From contig JBAMDO010000106.1 in NCBI GenBank assembly GCA_037074765.1, forward strand, positions 124,001 through 188,000: a DNA stretch of 64,000 nt. Direction: 5' to 3'. Positions 25,546 through 38,403 of the stretch are shown here, piece by piece. The translations under genes were made by a program, and so were the position numbers. The DNA comes from Mansonella perstans (lineage: Eukaryota; Nematoda; Chromadorea; Rhabditida; Onchocercidae). Within the stretch, counting starts at the first letter, position 1; every line of letters starts with the position of its first letter. The notes under the pieces were generated by a model. That model did no database searches, was not told where the DNA came from, and saw nothing but the letters and a program-made list of their open reading frames with translations.

Positions 25546-28500
25546 TTACATCTTGCTTATGCCAGTCATTTCAGATCCTGAATGTTTTGGTGCGCATTCG
25601 GGACAGTACCATTTTCCTTTAGGCTTTTCGATGACGTTAACACACCCATAATGGAACCACTCATAACGACACATTGGATCATCACAAGCGACCATTGAGC
25701 CATATCCTTTCTAAAAAGTAATGAATCAATAAAAGGAACAAATAACCGAGCAGTCATAAATTTCACAAATAGCATCAGTAAATGATGTCGTGCTTCAAAG
25801 CTTTCAATAATTACCTAACATTCATTTCTATTCAGGACTGCAATTTTGAAGAGCTTTTAGAATGAACCAATCCAAGACATTCAACTCGTTTACGCAAACA
25901 TAAGCAAGCTCACAAAGATTGGCATAAAAACTGGCATCCAAAGCTTAGAAATGTACTTTTATTATTAGCACTTATATACTCTCTCTACAATTGTGATATC
26001 TGAATCTTATGAGAAAACGTTTTCAAACATCATTCTATTCACTACTTTTTTCCGTCATATTCTTTCAGATTCTTTTTTTATCATATTTCATTAATTAAAA
26101 TTAATCTTATAATTATTCTAACTATTCCAAGTAGACCATCTTGCTACAGTATTTCAATTCCAATATTTCAATCCACATATTTAATTCTCCAGATCTTTAT
26201 CTCAAACGATCCTTTCTTCAATAACAATCATTGCTCGATAGGGAAAAAGATGCCAAGTAATATTTTGGTTCATGAGCAGCAAATAAAAACATGTCTAGTA
26301 AAGGTCTCGCGGAGAGAGCAGAAATGAAATTTTTTTCCGCAGATAAAAATTTTCACTTAAAAAGTACCACTGGCAGGTTTCTTTTTTGCCAATTTTATCC
26401 CTTTTGCAGTAGAAAAAAATAATTTTATAAATTTTTTTTGTTAAAATTCAAAGCGTGCTAAGAACATAACTTTAAAGATCATAATTTTCTCGCAAGAATA
26501 GCAGTCTGAGATTTTCCCTTTCTTAATTCATCTTTCAATATTATTTCAAACGAAAATTAACACTTACTTCACGACAAAAACACCATACGCGTCGGTCTGA
26601 ATCAGATTCATCGTCACTTCCCTGCATTAATTCGGGTGAACACGATGTAAGACTTGTTGCACGGCGTTCATGGCGCTGCATAGTGTATAGCATTTCTTGA
26701 ACTCTAGAGGTCAGCCTAAAGCATATCATTCCTTCAGAAAAAAAAAACCGAAAATCAAGGATATTGAAATGCAGAATACAAAACTTTCAGTGAAAAATTT
26801 TTTTTTTAAGTGTAGTTATAAGCAGACCATGACAATTAATACATAAGAAAAGCTACTTTCTTGGACGTCCATGTCGACTTTCTTGGGCGGCAAGTGACAT
26901 CATTGACTGTCCTGGAGCAGAATGTCCAGATGTTCCAGTAAAGGTAGTTGGCTAAAACATTATGTTTTCGTTACATTCGTAGTGGTAGCATTTGTAAAGA
27001 CTAACATGAAGACGCCATAATTTAGCCATACATATTTCATAAATCATAACAATTTTACTTACAACTTAATAAAGTGAAAACTAAGGACAAAAGCTGACTA
27101 AAAAATTTTATAATCCATAAAAATCCATATTACAACTAAAAACATTACGAATAACTGAACCGAAGTATTTGAAAGACAAACATAATCTAAAATATAAATC
27201 AAATCTGTTAATCAAATCTGACTAAACCTAAGCTTAAAAGTGTTAAGACAAAAGTATCAGATAATAATAATAATTAAATAACGTTTGCCAGTTACGAATA
27301 TGAAAAAAAAATAAAAAAAAATAGATCTACACCTAATCGAAAAGATTAAATAACCAAACAATAGGTGCGAAAAGAGAACAAGAATTTTTTTTGATGCGAT
27401 AGTCAAGTAACCAAGTGCAACCATATTACAACTGCCAGTATTATTGGCAAATATTATGAGATGTAATATCTTTTCAAAAATTTGTCTATTCAAGTGAATG
27501 CAAAATTTTTAGAAAAGTGCAGTTTCAAAATTCACTGATTTCTTTGAAACTAACATTTGAAGTGCTTTTCGGTGGGTGTACCGAGAGTTGTACTTGTGAA
27601 GAAATAGATGGAGTCTGATTTGAACTATTGCTCCATTGATCACCTTTGAAATCTTTTTTGAAAATATGCAAAAATTTTGCAGCTTTTTAAAATGAAAATC
27701 AAACTCCTTTAACAAAAAGGTGAAGTGATGAACGTCAAACTCTGCACTTAATAGAAAACAACAATAAGTCTGGGATTCTCAAATCAAAACTTTTTATTAC
27801 ATCCAAAATATCATTCGATAAAAAAATCGATAACGGAAAAAAATGAAATTTTAACAATTCAGATAACCAACCACGATCAGTAGTACAACCTGCTATGGAT
27901 TGAGCATGTACTGCAGCCGACGAATGAACACTGCTGACACCGATGACTTTTTGAGGAGTGACAAGTGAACGTCTCTATGAAATGAATATCGAAGTTTTAT
28001 TAATGCTGATAATGCATGCAACTTACTTAAATTATCTATGGTACCAAAGCACAATGCACGCATTGTTAGCTGTGTGTGAGTCGTTTACCGTAATAGATTA
28101 GTAAGAAAATAATGCAAGGGCATTTAGTGAAATCGTCATATTGGAAGTACAATTTTGTGATCTATTAAGGGCATAGAGTTCTGAACAAACTAAAGTTTTT
28201 TAATATAGCAGTGTTTATTTTGCTGCTAATGAGTTTCTGTACAAACCATACCGATGTTTTTTTGCAGTGAATTTAAAATGCAGAACACATAACCCCGCAA
28301 TGGAACTTTCACTACCAAATTCATTCGATTATTAAACACATTAGTCTTAGTGCTTTTTTGCGCACCTGATATGATCAATCATGGATACAAACTCAAGAAT
28401 AAACATCACAGTAATTACTATGGCGTAAATATCAACAAAATATTACTGCTATTGAATGTAGCCATTTGTAAAATAAATTAAACTTAACCTAGTACTCTCA

Positions 28501-30393
28501 AACAATTCCAAAATTTTAAAACTCATTATACCACTTTATACAATCCATGCAGGAACTAGTTTGGGATAATCCTACTATTTTATAAGGTCCAAAATTTAAA
28601 AAAAAAAAGAATTTATGAAAGCATAAATTTGTTATTTGTTCTATTATCCACCACAAAATCAACTTCTGGTTCTGATGGTACTGCATGGCGCTAGGGCTAT
28701 AAACAGACAATTTTACTGTTACCGCTACTAAACAAGCGCAGCAAGAGGATTTGCATTCCAGTCAACTCACCACGACTACCTTCAACGGGGGTAAATCAGA
28801 ATCACGCTCGCTAACTGCATTATGCGTTCGACTACCACTTGGTCCAGGCTCGACGTCACGTGCCCCCGATGCTGACAACAATGAATGACCCTCACTTTGT
28901 TCCGTTTGAGCATTCATATCCAGTCCAGCTTCGCATGTGTCATTCAACTGTCCTGGAATCAATTTTTTTGGGCATGAAAAAGTAAGCAATAGCGTAAGAG
29001 ACAAAAGCAGTAGTGAATGCGAACTGTCTGTAAACAGTAACCTCGTTGTCCACGAGAACCACTTGTTGATGTTTCAGATAAAGAATTTGAGTTTCCATTT
29101 ATCATACCCGCAAGATTGGCATTGACTTCTCGATATCTGCGTCTTCCTGAAACATAAATTATCTTTTCCTAAGCAACATTCGATTATAAACATCAAATGT
29201 CTTCCATAAAAATATTTACTTCGAAGCAAAATTTGAAGCAAGAAGCTTACGTTCTTTGCGCTGAAGAAACAGATTTTTTTCTACCTCATTGAACTCTGAA
29301 AAAACAATCATAGATTAACGAAAAGAAAAACAGAAAGGGTTACAAAATGAACATAGTAAGCAATGTGAAATATGCATAACTGAGAAAAAAGAATCACAAA
29401 TTGAAATTTGCTTCACAAATAAATATTAAATAAATCAAAAGCAAACAAAGAGTTGAATTTTACTTCTTTCAATTTGTTCCGTGATGCCAGGATTATCCGC
29501 CTCAAGTTCCAGTTTAAAGTGTAGTATTTCCTTGTTCAATTTTTGACTATATTTCAGCAAAAGGGAATGGCAAATATCCAAGATTGACACTTTTTCATCC
29601 GAAAGAGCTTTTGCTTGCGCATAAAGCTAGAACAAAAAGTTTTTTAAAGTCCCCAATCAATATTTAAAATCAAAAAGATTTTAGTAAGAAAATAACACAT
29701 TAGGAACAGACTTTAGTATTGTGAATTTCTTTTAAGTATTTCAATAAAGTAACTATAACTTTGGGAACACTTTTTAAATATTTCAGTAAAGCAACTACAA
29801 CATTGGAAACACAGCATGTAATTCAGAAACGCACCTCTAAGATTTCATTGTAACGTTTTACTTTGATATCTTGAGAAAGAGCACCACCTGTAGCGAAAAA
29901 CTCATCTCTTTCTTTATTCGCTCGCTCATGCAATTCTAAAAAACTGCATTGATTATCAATTAAATATTCCAGAAATTTACATCTCCACTGCAAATACAAC
30001 AATAAATATTAATATTATTAATGAACTTTGACCCTTTGAAATAACGAGAAATATATAAAACTAGCATGAATTTGTGAGAAATAACATAATTCAACAAACC
30101 AGATAGCTTTTTTAAATATATTTATAACTATTTATAACAAAATCTTATTAAGGAATAATATATCGATAGCTTAAATGGTGAAAATTTCTACTAATCACTT
30201 ACGCTGCGCTTGTAGATCCAACATTCGCACTTCAGTGCTCCTATCTCTTAGCTCACCAGGCAATTGATCAAGTACTGAAATAAAGGAATTGAACATCACT
30301 CACACAAATATTAATAAGAATTGAAATTCCAACAGTATAATCAAAATCCCTAAAATGTAACTTACATTCTAGAAAATCTTCAAGATATAACAT
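25546..30393 (-). CDS. ing-3: ING3-type inhibitor of growth protein with PHD finger (12 exons)
   Basis: Minus-strand exons: 30393-30366, 30274-30203, 29935-29835, 29626-29464, 29295-29251, 29146-29042, 28952-28771, 27974-27872 (or to 27890), 27643-27555, 26951-26857, 26715-26568 and 25710-25546. All junctions keep frame and give about 431 residues; human ING3 has 418. The N-terminal ING domain starts MLYLEDFLE and contains QLPGELRDRSTEVRMLDLQAQ and LELEADNPGITE. A Ser/Thr-rich middle includes MMSLAAQESR. The C-terminal PHD finger has the C4HC3 pattern [36 protein letters not shown]. ING3 PHD fingers read H3K4me3 and ING3 is a subunit of NuA4/TIP60 histone acetyltransferase complexes. The gene lies 657 bp downstream of NDUFB8 on the same strand, which may reflect co-transcription. 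Confidence 0.92.
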
Positions 30394-31050
30394 CTTCCTT
30401 TCGCTCTACTGGTTGAGTAACCTTGATTCAGCTCTATAAGTGTTCTCGCACAAATTTGTAAACAAATACCAAAAGCTTCATTCATAGATTCATCTGAATA
30501 AAAAAAAAAAAACAGACTTTTTAGTTATTCGGATTAAAAAAACTCACTTGGTCGAAGGGCAGAAACAGACACCTAATTTTACTAATTTAATTTTGGGAAG
30601 CCCACATGCTAAGAAAAACGAATGACCAAGTAAGCACTACACTTTGTCTAACAAAATGGTATTGTCTACTTCATATTTTGTATGATTTTATCTTTCCTTG
30701 TTAAACTTCGAAGTAGTTACGATGCAGAATGACCAATGAACTTAAAGGCTGAAGAAAAAAGAGGCAAATATTAAACAAAAGTAAGAATTGATCCTGATAT
30801 TGGCATTATTCTTGGCTCCAATTCATGCAAACGAAGAAATAGATTAACAGAAGTAAAACTACAAGGAAAAAAAGAAACGGTATTTTTTGATATCTCTTTA
30901 TTATCATACAATTATTCACACCAAAAGTTTCGAAAAATAAAGTCTATATTTTCAAATACTACAAGTTAAATAGTAACATATTATGAACTATTCTTATCGA
31001 GTCAATTTTCTTCGAATGACTTTCGCAAACTATTCTGAATACACTTTGGT
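30394..31050 (-). other. Spacer between NDUFB8 and ING3
   Basis: 657 bp of AT-rich sequence separates the NDUFB8 stop codon from the ING3 start on the same strand. No coding sequence is seen. It is long for a typical nematode intercistronic spacer but not out of range if part of it is NDUFB8 3' UTR. Confidence 0.4.
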
Positions 31051-32883
31051 TTATTGATCCGCTGGTTCAAATGTATAATTAGTAATTGGATAAATACGTG
31101 GATCAGTAAATGGATACGCCCGCTTGATATCGTAAGGGTATTGTTTCAACATCTGAAAACCATATTTTGATAAGATGTTTTATAAACTGTTGATCTATTT
31201 TCAGCATAAATAAGCTTTTTCTTCGAAAAAAAAAAGGAAATCATAAGTTTCAACTTTAAATGTGCAGAATTTTTAAATTTATGACTTAAGCATATGACAA
31301 TCAAAACACATTACGATATCATTCTTCCATTTGCGACCCTTCGGCCACGTCTGAATACCAATCCAGCAAAAAATCAGCGCTGGAATTAAATGACGGCAAA
31401 AAATCACTGTCCCAGTCCATCTAAAACATGGAAATTGCATAGATTTTAATAACATCAGCATAGTAAACTAAACAAAACTATATTCTCAAACATTTTCATA
31501 AGCATCTTGTTATCTTGTCAAATTTCTTACTATCGATGAAAGTTACACTTAAAGTGAAGTTTCCTCATCGTCGATACTGGTGTAGGAATCACGATCACCT
31601 GTATGCATCATTGCTCGAATATTCATCTGAAATTTTTAAAAATTTAAGTCCAGTAACTATGCTAGGTTATATTTCTAACTTCCAGAGACAGCTTCCGTCT
31701 CTTTTATTTCTAATTCTCTCTTCATGCCTAAAATACCAAATATATTCATATTTGATTCCAGTACTCTTTTATTTCTAATTCTCTTCATGCCTAAAAATAC
31801 CAAATAACAAAACTGGTCCTTCAAAACAATATTCATATTTGATTCCAAAAGTACCCAAAAGAAATGTTCTTTAGATGTGAAATTCAAATAATACTACTTA
31901 ATTATCGATAATATAACTAATGCTTATTGATAAAATGAAAATATCTGAGTCTTTTTCATTAAAAATTAATAAATTATAATTTAGATTAAAGGCTACTGAA
32001 CAAGTAGAAAAAACTTTGTAAAATTAATTCAAAGAAGCCTAATGTAACTTACTCCTTCACCCCAATTTCTTCGATAATGTGGATCGCTCCAGTTTTCGTG
32101 CGGATCTTTATGATGATAAGTGACGCATCCATAATCTGGATAATTTCCTGCATACTTATAGTAATCGTCCTTGTCATACGGTCTACAGTAAAAGCAAAAT
32201 ATTTAATTACCATGTTACATTCGTTCTTAACACCAAACATAATGATTTAGCAACGGAAGTGAAGTACAAGCCAGTATGGAAGCTTATGAATTATCATCGA
32301 TTTTGTTAACATTTAAATAACTGAACTTTAAATAACAAACTTGTAATTTTTTAAATAACATTTAAATAACAAACTTGTAATCTTCCGGTCTCATCCCATA
32401 TTTTATGGCCGCTGCTCGTCGTTCTTCCTCATTTTTTGGATAATCATCCGGCATATGATCTCGTGGGTACCAACCGTCGATTGTTAATGGTCCTCTTTCT
32501 TGAAAATAAACCGATAAATGAGTTTCCTTGAAATAATATGTCATTATTTTAAGATGCTTGTAGTATGGATAAGAAAAATTAATTTTTGATAACAAAATAG
32601 GTTAGCTTACTGTTCAAACGACATGATGTATGGATTGAACGTATACACAGTACCACTGAACGTGATACCATCACTTGCGTAACCTGAAATACATCTTTTA
32701 AACTTTTCAAACGAACAACTAGAAATTGCTACATACAAATTTTCCTCTCTATATAACATCTTTATCTCAAAATTACTCGCTGTTTCTCGAAAAGTTATCT
32801 CGAAATTATATTGGCGTCCGATAACCCTCACTTGACCCCAAAAGAAGAAACAACATTTGACTGACAAGACTAATTGACCCCAT
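31051..32883 (-). CDS. ndufb8: NADH dehydrogenase 1 beta subcomplex subunit 8 (complex I, ASHI)
   Basis: Minus-strand exons 32883-32832, 32683-32611, 32494-32375, 32182-32053, 31598-31549, 31420-31315 and 31152-31051 join in frame to about 210 residues. Family features: the YPKNEEERRAAAIKYGMRPEDYKPY block, YPDYG, DPHENWSDPHYRRNWGEG, the PTPVS motif, one membrane helix (VIFCRHLIPALIFCWIG) and the C-terminal KQYPYDIKRAYP. NDUFB8 is an accessory subunit of the membrane arm of mitochondrial complex I. The first two exons (MGSISLVSQMLFLLLG, then YASDGITFSGTVYTF) are in phase but do not resemble a standard presequence; translation could instead start at MSFEQ near the end of exon 2. The acceptor of exon 3 was chosen by phase. 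Confidence 0.85.
31698..31852. repeat. Imperfect duplication of about 65 bp in an NDUFB8 intron
   Basis: The string ctcttttatttctaattctc followed by ttcatgcctaaaa and tattcatatttgattcca occurs twice, the second copy with a short insertion. It lies within the intron between NDUFB8 exons 4 and 5 and makes a repetitive but meaningless minus-strand open frame. Confidence 0.7.
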
Positions 32884-33225
32884 TATCAACTGATACAATC
32901 ACTGAAAATATCAGTTATATCACTTCGCATCTCTTTCATCATCTGTACTACTAATGACACACTCATTTTGCATTTTCTGCCGTCGTCTGCTGAAAACTAT
33001 TTCACTAACGTTGATTAAAATTGAAACGTGGTACTGGCTGATTTGCTAGACTTCCCGGAAGACCGGGAAATCGAGATATGATACTGGGATATTAGTGCAT
33101 AGACTGAAAGACGAGAAAGAAAGAGGAAATACTTCCATCGTAAACACAATTTGAGAAGGATCATAGGTAAACAGTCTTTTGTAATAACAAAAGGTGCAAT
33201 CAACAATGCCTCACTAAAGCGGAAT

Positions 33226-33455
33226 GTCAGGGAATGGTGACCTTTAAGGAACTGGTTATTATTAGTCAGGGAATAGTGACCTTTAAGGAACTGGTCATTA
33301 ATAGTCAGGAAATGGTGGCATTTAAGCAACTGGTCATTAGTAGTCAAGGAATGATGGTCTTTAAGGGACTGGTCATTAATAGTCAAGGAATGATGGTCTT
33401 TAAGGGACTGGTCATTAATAGTCAGGAAATGATGGTATTTAAGGAACTGGTTATT
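33226..33455. repeat. 39-bp minisatellite, six copies
   Basis: The core tttaag..actggt recurs at 33243, 33282, 33321, 33360, 33399 and 33438, an exact 39-bp period, with about 10-20% drift between copies. Because 39 is a multiple of three, both strands show open frames with a 13-residue repeat (for example FKELVI on the + strand). No start context, splice sites or family support coding. It begins about 340 bp upstream of the NDUFB8 start. Confidence 0.85.
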
Positions 33456-36384
33456 GTTAAAAATAGTATGTCCAATAAGATATCAAATTTAAAAGGAATT
33501 TCTGAAATAAAATATTGGAATTAATCTGTTTGTTTTATATTTTATTTTTTACTGATTCTGAAATTATTCATTTTCATGTTACACATCAGAATACTTTCCT
33601 TCTTCCATGCACAATTATCATTATTTCCCATTCTTTGGGCATTCTATTTCACTGCCTTATTCAGAGAAAATTTTAAAAGTAAAAATGGATCTGAACAATT
33701 CTCAGTGAACTTCAAAAGAGTTTTGAAATTTTTCATAAAAAAAATCTTCCTTCAGAAGAAATTTTTAATCTAAATATTAATATAAAATAATCTAATGATT
33801 TCAATGAATAATTTAAAATCTAGAAATACATTTTTGTTTTTTGTTTCATGCTATTAAAAGTTTCAAATATTGGTTAATGTTGCTTGGTAATAGTGAAATT
33901 AATTTATTTATCTATTTGTAAATTTATTAATTTGTTTGTTCGTTTAGTTTAAAATGGCACTTTTTTTCTTTCTTTTTTTTGTCTGTTTTTTCCAATTCTT
34001 TGATTTTCCATTCGCCTTTTTTCGTCATTCTCGAAGATGAGATTTTTTTTTTTTGTTGCCCATGTCTTTGTCATTATTTTTCAATTTCACTTAGTATTCA
34101 TCTAATAATAGACGAATTGAATCAATATTTTAATCTAAGTCGATTTAAAAGAGTCCTTTATTATTTTCTTCTTCAAATCCAAACGATTTGATTATTTTCA
34201 GTGAAATGAATGAAAATTGATTATAACTATGCACAAATATGACACAACATTGTTGTCTGTATTTTTTGGAAATTTTTTCAAAAAATCAGAAACATTTCTC
34301 AGTTAAAGAAATTTTTCGAAGTTTTAAAAACATATCGATCGAAATTTTTAGCATAAAATTAATTCACGGGAATGTGTGCAATGACAAACACAAACACAAA
34401 CAATAATCTCTCATAAACATAATTCGTTTGCTATCAATTAAGTAAAAAAGTTGCTAAGCAATGAGTGAAACGAAAGATATACATCATTTTGATGCAATTA
34501 TGCGATAGCTTTAATAAAATTTAAGAACTGAAGTAAATTAGAAAATGAGAAAAAGACTTATATTTGATTATTCAATGCTAATCAAATGATTTTGTGTGTG
34601 TGTTTTTTTTTTTTTTGCTTCTCGTAATCTAGCGATTTTCAAAATTACTAATTTGCATAGTCTATCTTTTAAAACAGCTGTTGCTCAAAGCTTAAATGAA
34701 CGATTCACTAACCAAGCAATAAATCTCCTACCTCAGTCATATTTTTTGAAAAATAGTTATGTTTATTTTGAAAATATTTCCTCTCACGGTAAATCTTTGA
34801 TAAATCTTCTACTACTGAATATCATAAAGTTTTGCTTCATTGTTTACAATTGTAAATTTTAAATCTTATGTTATCGATTTACTGCATTAATGCGATTTTA
34901 TCAAGACGACTAACAGTTAATAATATCACCATTCTGCTCAATGATTAATCTATTTGACTGGTCCACTGGCCCACTGTTCTCATTAATTCATTGATTTCAA
35001 GCATAAATAAAAAGCTGGCAAAAGTTTGATCAATCAGACTTATGAATAAGAGCAAGACAATATATTTTTAACAAAATTTATAGTGCTTGAATTATTTTTT
35101 CAGTTAATTAAATTATACCTTTGAATGTAGCACTTCGGAATTTTAATTTATTGACAACTTTACTTAACTTTTTTTCTGTTTAGTTTTATTCCATTTCATC
35201 TTGCTGCACTTTCATTTTATTTAATCCAATTTAAATCCTATTTCACTATGTTCAGAATGGGATAATTCAGACTTATTTATTCAATTCCATGTCAATACCT
35301 TTATTTTATTTTACTTGATAACAGAAAAGATAGAAGAAATAGAATATGATTCCCATCTTTTAACTGTAAGAAATTGCGTTTTTTAATGAATTTCAAACCT
35401 AATAATTTTAGTTTGTGAAAATTAATCAAACATTTCAATTTCAATATTCCAATTTAGCATTTCGATTCTGAGCCAAGTCTTATTTGTATTTCCAATTCCA
35501 AGCCAATTTGTCTTATTTATAATTTTCATTTGAAATGTGTTTAAATTTTAGCATTTGATAGATGTAAATTTGAATAGTAATATTCAAAACTAACATTTAG
35601 CTTCTTCTTGTTTTATCTCTTTCAATATTTAATCTAGAAAAGTTCATTTCATTTAGGAAAAGAAAATATTTTCTGTTGTGTAAATGAGTAGTTCAGTTCA
35701 TGTTAGTTCAACTGAAAAAAAAAAAAAAAAAATAGTATGCTTCATTGGTAGGATAAAATTTTTAAAAGATTGTAAGAAAGGAATACTTTCTTAATTTTAG
35801 GCTGAAAGAGAAGCAGTGTAAAAGATTTTCTCTAATTTTATTGCCAACAATTGTAAATATTTTTTGTTTACTTTACAATTAATATCTTTTCCTCCATTTC
35901 ATTTTCCCGCATAAATCTTAAAATGAATTGAGAAAATGATGTGTTTAGTTCCGTTTTAACTTATCAATTTTTATCAGCTTTTATTTTTGAATTATATTCG
36001 GTAATTTCTTCTTGACACAATGTCATGCTCACTAACTTCACGTTATCAGTGATAACAAGCATTTTATTAAGGTTTTCTAAGGTATCATGCTAATTTTTCA
36101 GTTCTTATCAAAAATGCTTCACAGTTAACATTTATCATTTATCACTTATACCACAATTAGCTAATTTTTGCAAATTTGCTAAATTTTTTAAAATTATAAT
36201 GAGAAAAAAGAAGTAGAAAAAGAAGGAAACGGCGAAGAAGGAATGGTAAAAGGACTTTTTAACAAAGAACAAATATTACTTCTAGTCTGCCCATAAATGA
36301 CTTTCTTAGCTTAATGGTCTCAAGAAACTGCCTATTTTTCTATATATGCATTAGAAAGACATTGTATGCATATACTATACAAAT

Positions 36385-36462
36385 TTCTTCTATGGCCATT
36401 CTTGGCTCAATTCTTCTATGGCCATTCTCGGCTCAATTCTTCTATGGCCATTCTTGGCTCAT
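36385..36462. repeat. 26-bp tandem repeat, three copies
   Basis: The unit ttcttctatggccattcttg plus gctcaa is repeated at 36385, 36411 and 36437 with one base change. It accounts for the repeated FYGHS and MAILGS peptides in overlapping frames. Confidence 0.85.
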
Positions 36463-38193
36463 TTTGTCAACTCTTCCAATGCTCTATCAAATATTTCTTC
36501 CATTACAAAGAATTTGGCCAAACGATAACGCTGCTGAAATTGCATTTTATTGAACTGATTTCAGAAATGAGAGGTTCTGCGCAATTCTCTACTCTCTTTC
36601 GTCTGTTCTCTTTTTTTATGCAATAAAAAATTATTTGAATAATTAAACATTATAATAGGTTACAACTTAGTTTCTATTTTTCCTAAAATTACTACAACAA
36701 TTTTTAATGAATTTCGTGTATTTTTTAATTAATTTTCTAGAAATCCAGACAATGTATATCTATAATGGATGAAAGATGAAAAGAAAAATGGTGGAAAGCT
36801 TTTTTTGTAATTTTCCAAACAATTTCTTAAAATTTTCTTAAAAAGAACAAACAATTTCTTAAAATTTTTATGGTAAAATATTTTTTGAAAGAAATTATCG
36901 ATGTAACCATAATAGATCTCAAATTGTTTTGGTATAGCTCTGTTCCCAGACGAAGTAATTATTATTTATTTAGAAAAACTTGAAATATCTCAAGAAACTA
37001 TTTTTCAGATTTTAGATTTCAGTTTTGCTACATATTAATTACTCATTTAACTTTTGTCCAATTTGAGCAAATAATTTTCGAAAAAATTACAATTTTATAA
37101 AAACCTCTGTTTGTTAATGCTTTTTTTGATGCAGATTTTTAATAATTTTAAAGTTTGAAGACACTTCTAATATTCTAATTTCAAATCCTTTATGACAGAA
37201 AATGTTAATAAATTTCTTCATTCGATTGAAAATAAGTTCGAGTTACGAATATGACATTTTCAAAAGATTTTTTTTCACAATCTCAAATGCAGATCCGTAG
37301 CTTTAGCCAAAAAATAATAAACTACATTCATCTTATCACTTCATTTTCATATTTCATTAATTTTCAGGCGTAAAAATTCATATTTAGTTCATACTAAAGT
37401 CGATAAATCTGATTAATCAGTGAATTTCAGTAGGATTATTCAAGATATCACAACATCACAATCAAAATATTTACCATTTCAGTACAGTTATCCTGAACAG
37501 TTTTTTATAAATATTCTACTCTGTTAATGAAGAAGCTCAATGGTGTTCCTAATTTATCATTATCATTATTAATACAACTCAGTCTTGCTTTGTTCCCCAG
37601 AAGTATAATTATTAAACCATCGAGTTTGTAATATGAGCAAAATTAGTTACCTCACACTAAAACCTATCATTTTTTGCTTTATAACTTTTCTAGAAATATA
37701 CTAGAGACTTTGTAGCCGAGGCCCAATTGTATTAATTAAGTTGCACTATAAAAATGGCAATAATATATTTTCAATATTCAATGAACATTACAGTTTTAGA
37801 AACAGAAGTATTCAGGAACACAATAAGGATATATTTGTTAATTAAGTAAGAATAATTTATAGTCTTTCACAAAATCCAAATATATTAATGTCAGCGTTCC
37901 TGTCTAACTGATACGCACAATCTATTAATTTTAATTATTTTCTCCGCACATCTTCTTTGGAGTAGAAATGTAGTAATCATGATATGGTATGTGTTAATCA
38001 TGATAAGGTATGTTAATTACATTATAATAAGATGTATTAGTTATTCTGATTATAATAAGATAGTGTTTTTAATAAAGTTCATAAATCTAATAGTCACGCA
38101 AACTTCATAATGATCTTTTGAGCGGGATAAAGAGTAATAACGAAGTAAATTGCACCACAGATATTCCATAAAAACTACTTTTATGCTCTCAAT

Positions 38194-38403
38194 TTATTCG
38201 CTTGCAATTCTCTTCATGCAAGCATAATATCTGAATACAAGTTCTGATCGTAATGACATCATGATTTGACGACACGAATTCGATCTCATAAATAATCCAT
38301 GTGTGAGTGTTTTGATGAGAAAGCAGAGTGTTGCATAAGCCAGTGATTGTTGAAATATACTTCCATTGCTCAACTCTATCAATTCATTGATTTCTATCTT
38401 CAC
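38194..38403 (-). other. Weak minus-strand ORF, 69 residues, unknown
   Basis: The frame reads NELIELSNGSIFQQSLAYAT, then CFLIKTLTHGLFMRS, and ends YYACMKRIASE. Composition is more balanced than in neighbouring T-rich frames and it stays open to about 38430. A near-perfect + strand donor (AAAAA then GTAAGTAT) sits just upstream of it, which argues against a minus-strand reading. Not recognised. Confidence 0.12.

Noticed and set aside
31675..31887. Minus-strand frame with a repeated LESNMNI/LGMKR peptide
   Set aside because: It lies in an NDUFB8 intron and its repetition comes from a local 65-bp DNA duplication.
33015..33386. Minus-strand 123-residue repetitive frame
   Set aside because: It is the opposite strand of the 39-bp minisatellite; no splice or family evidence.
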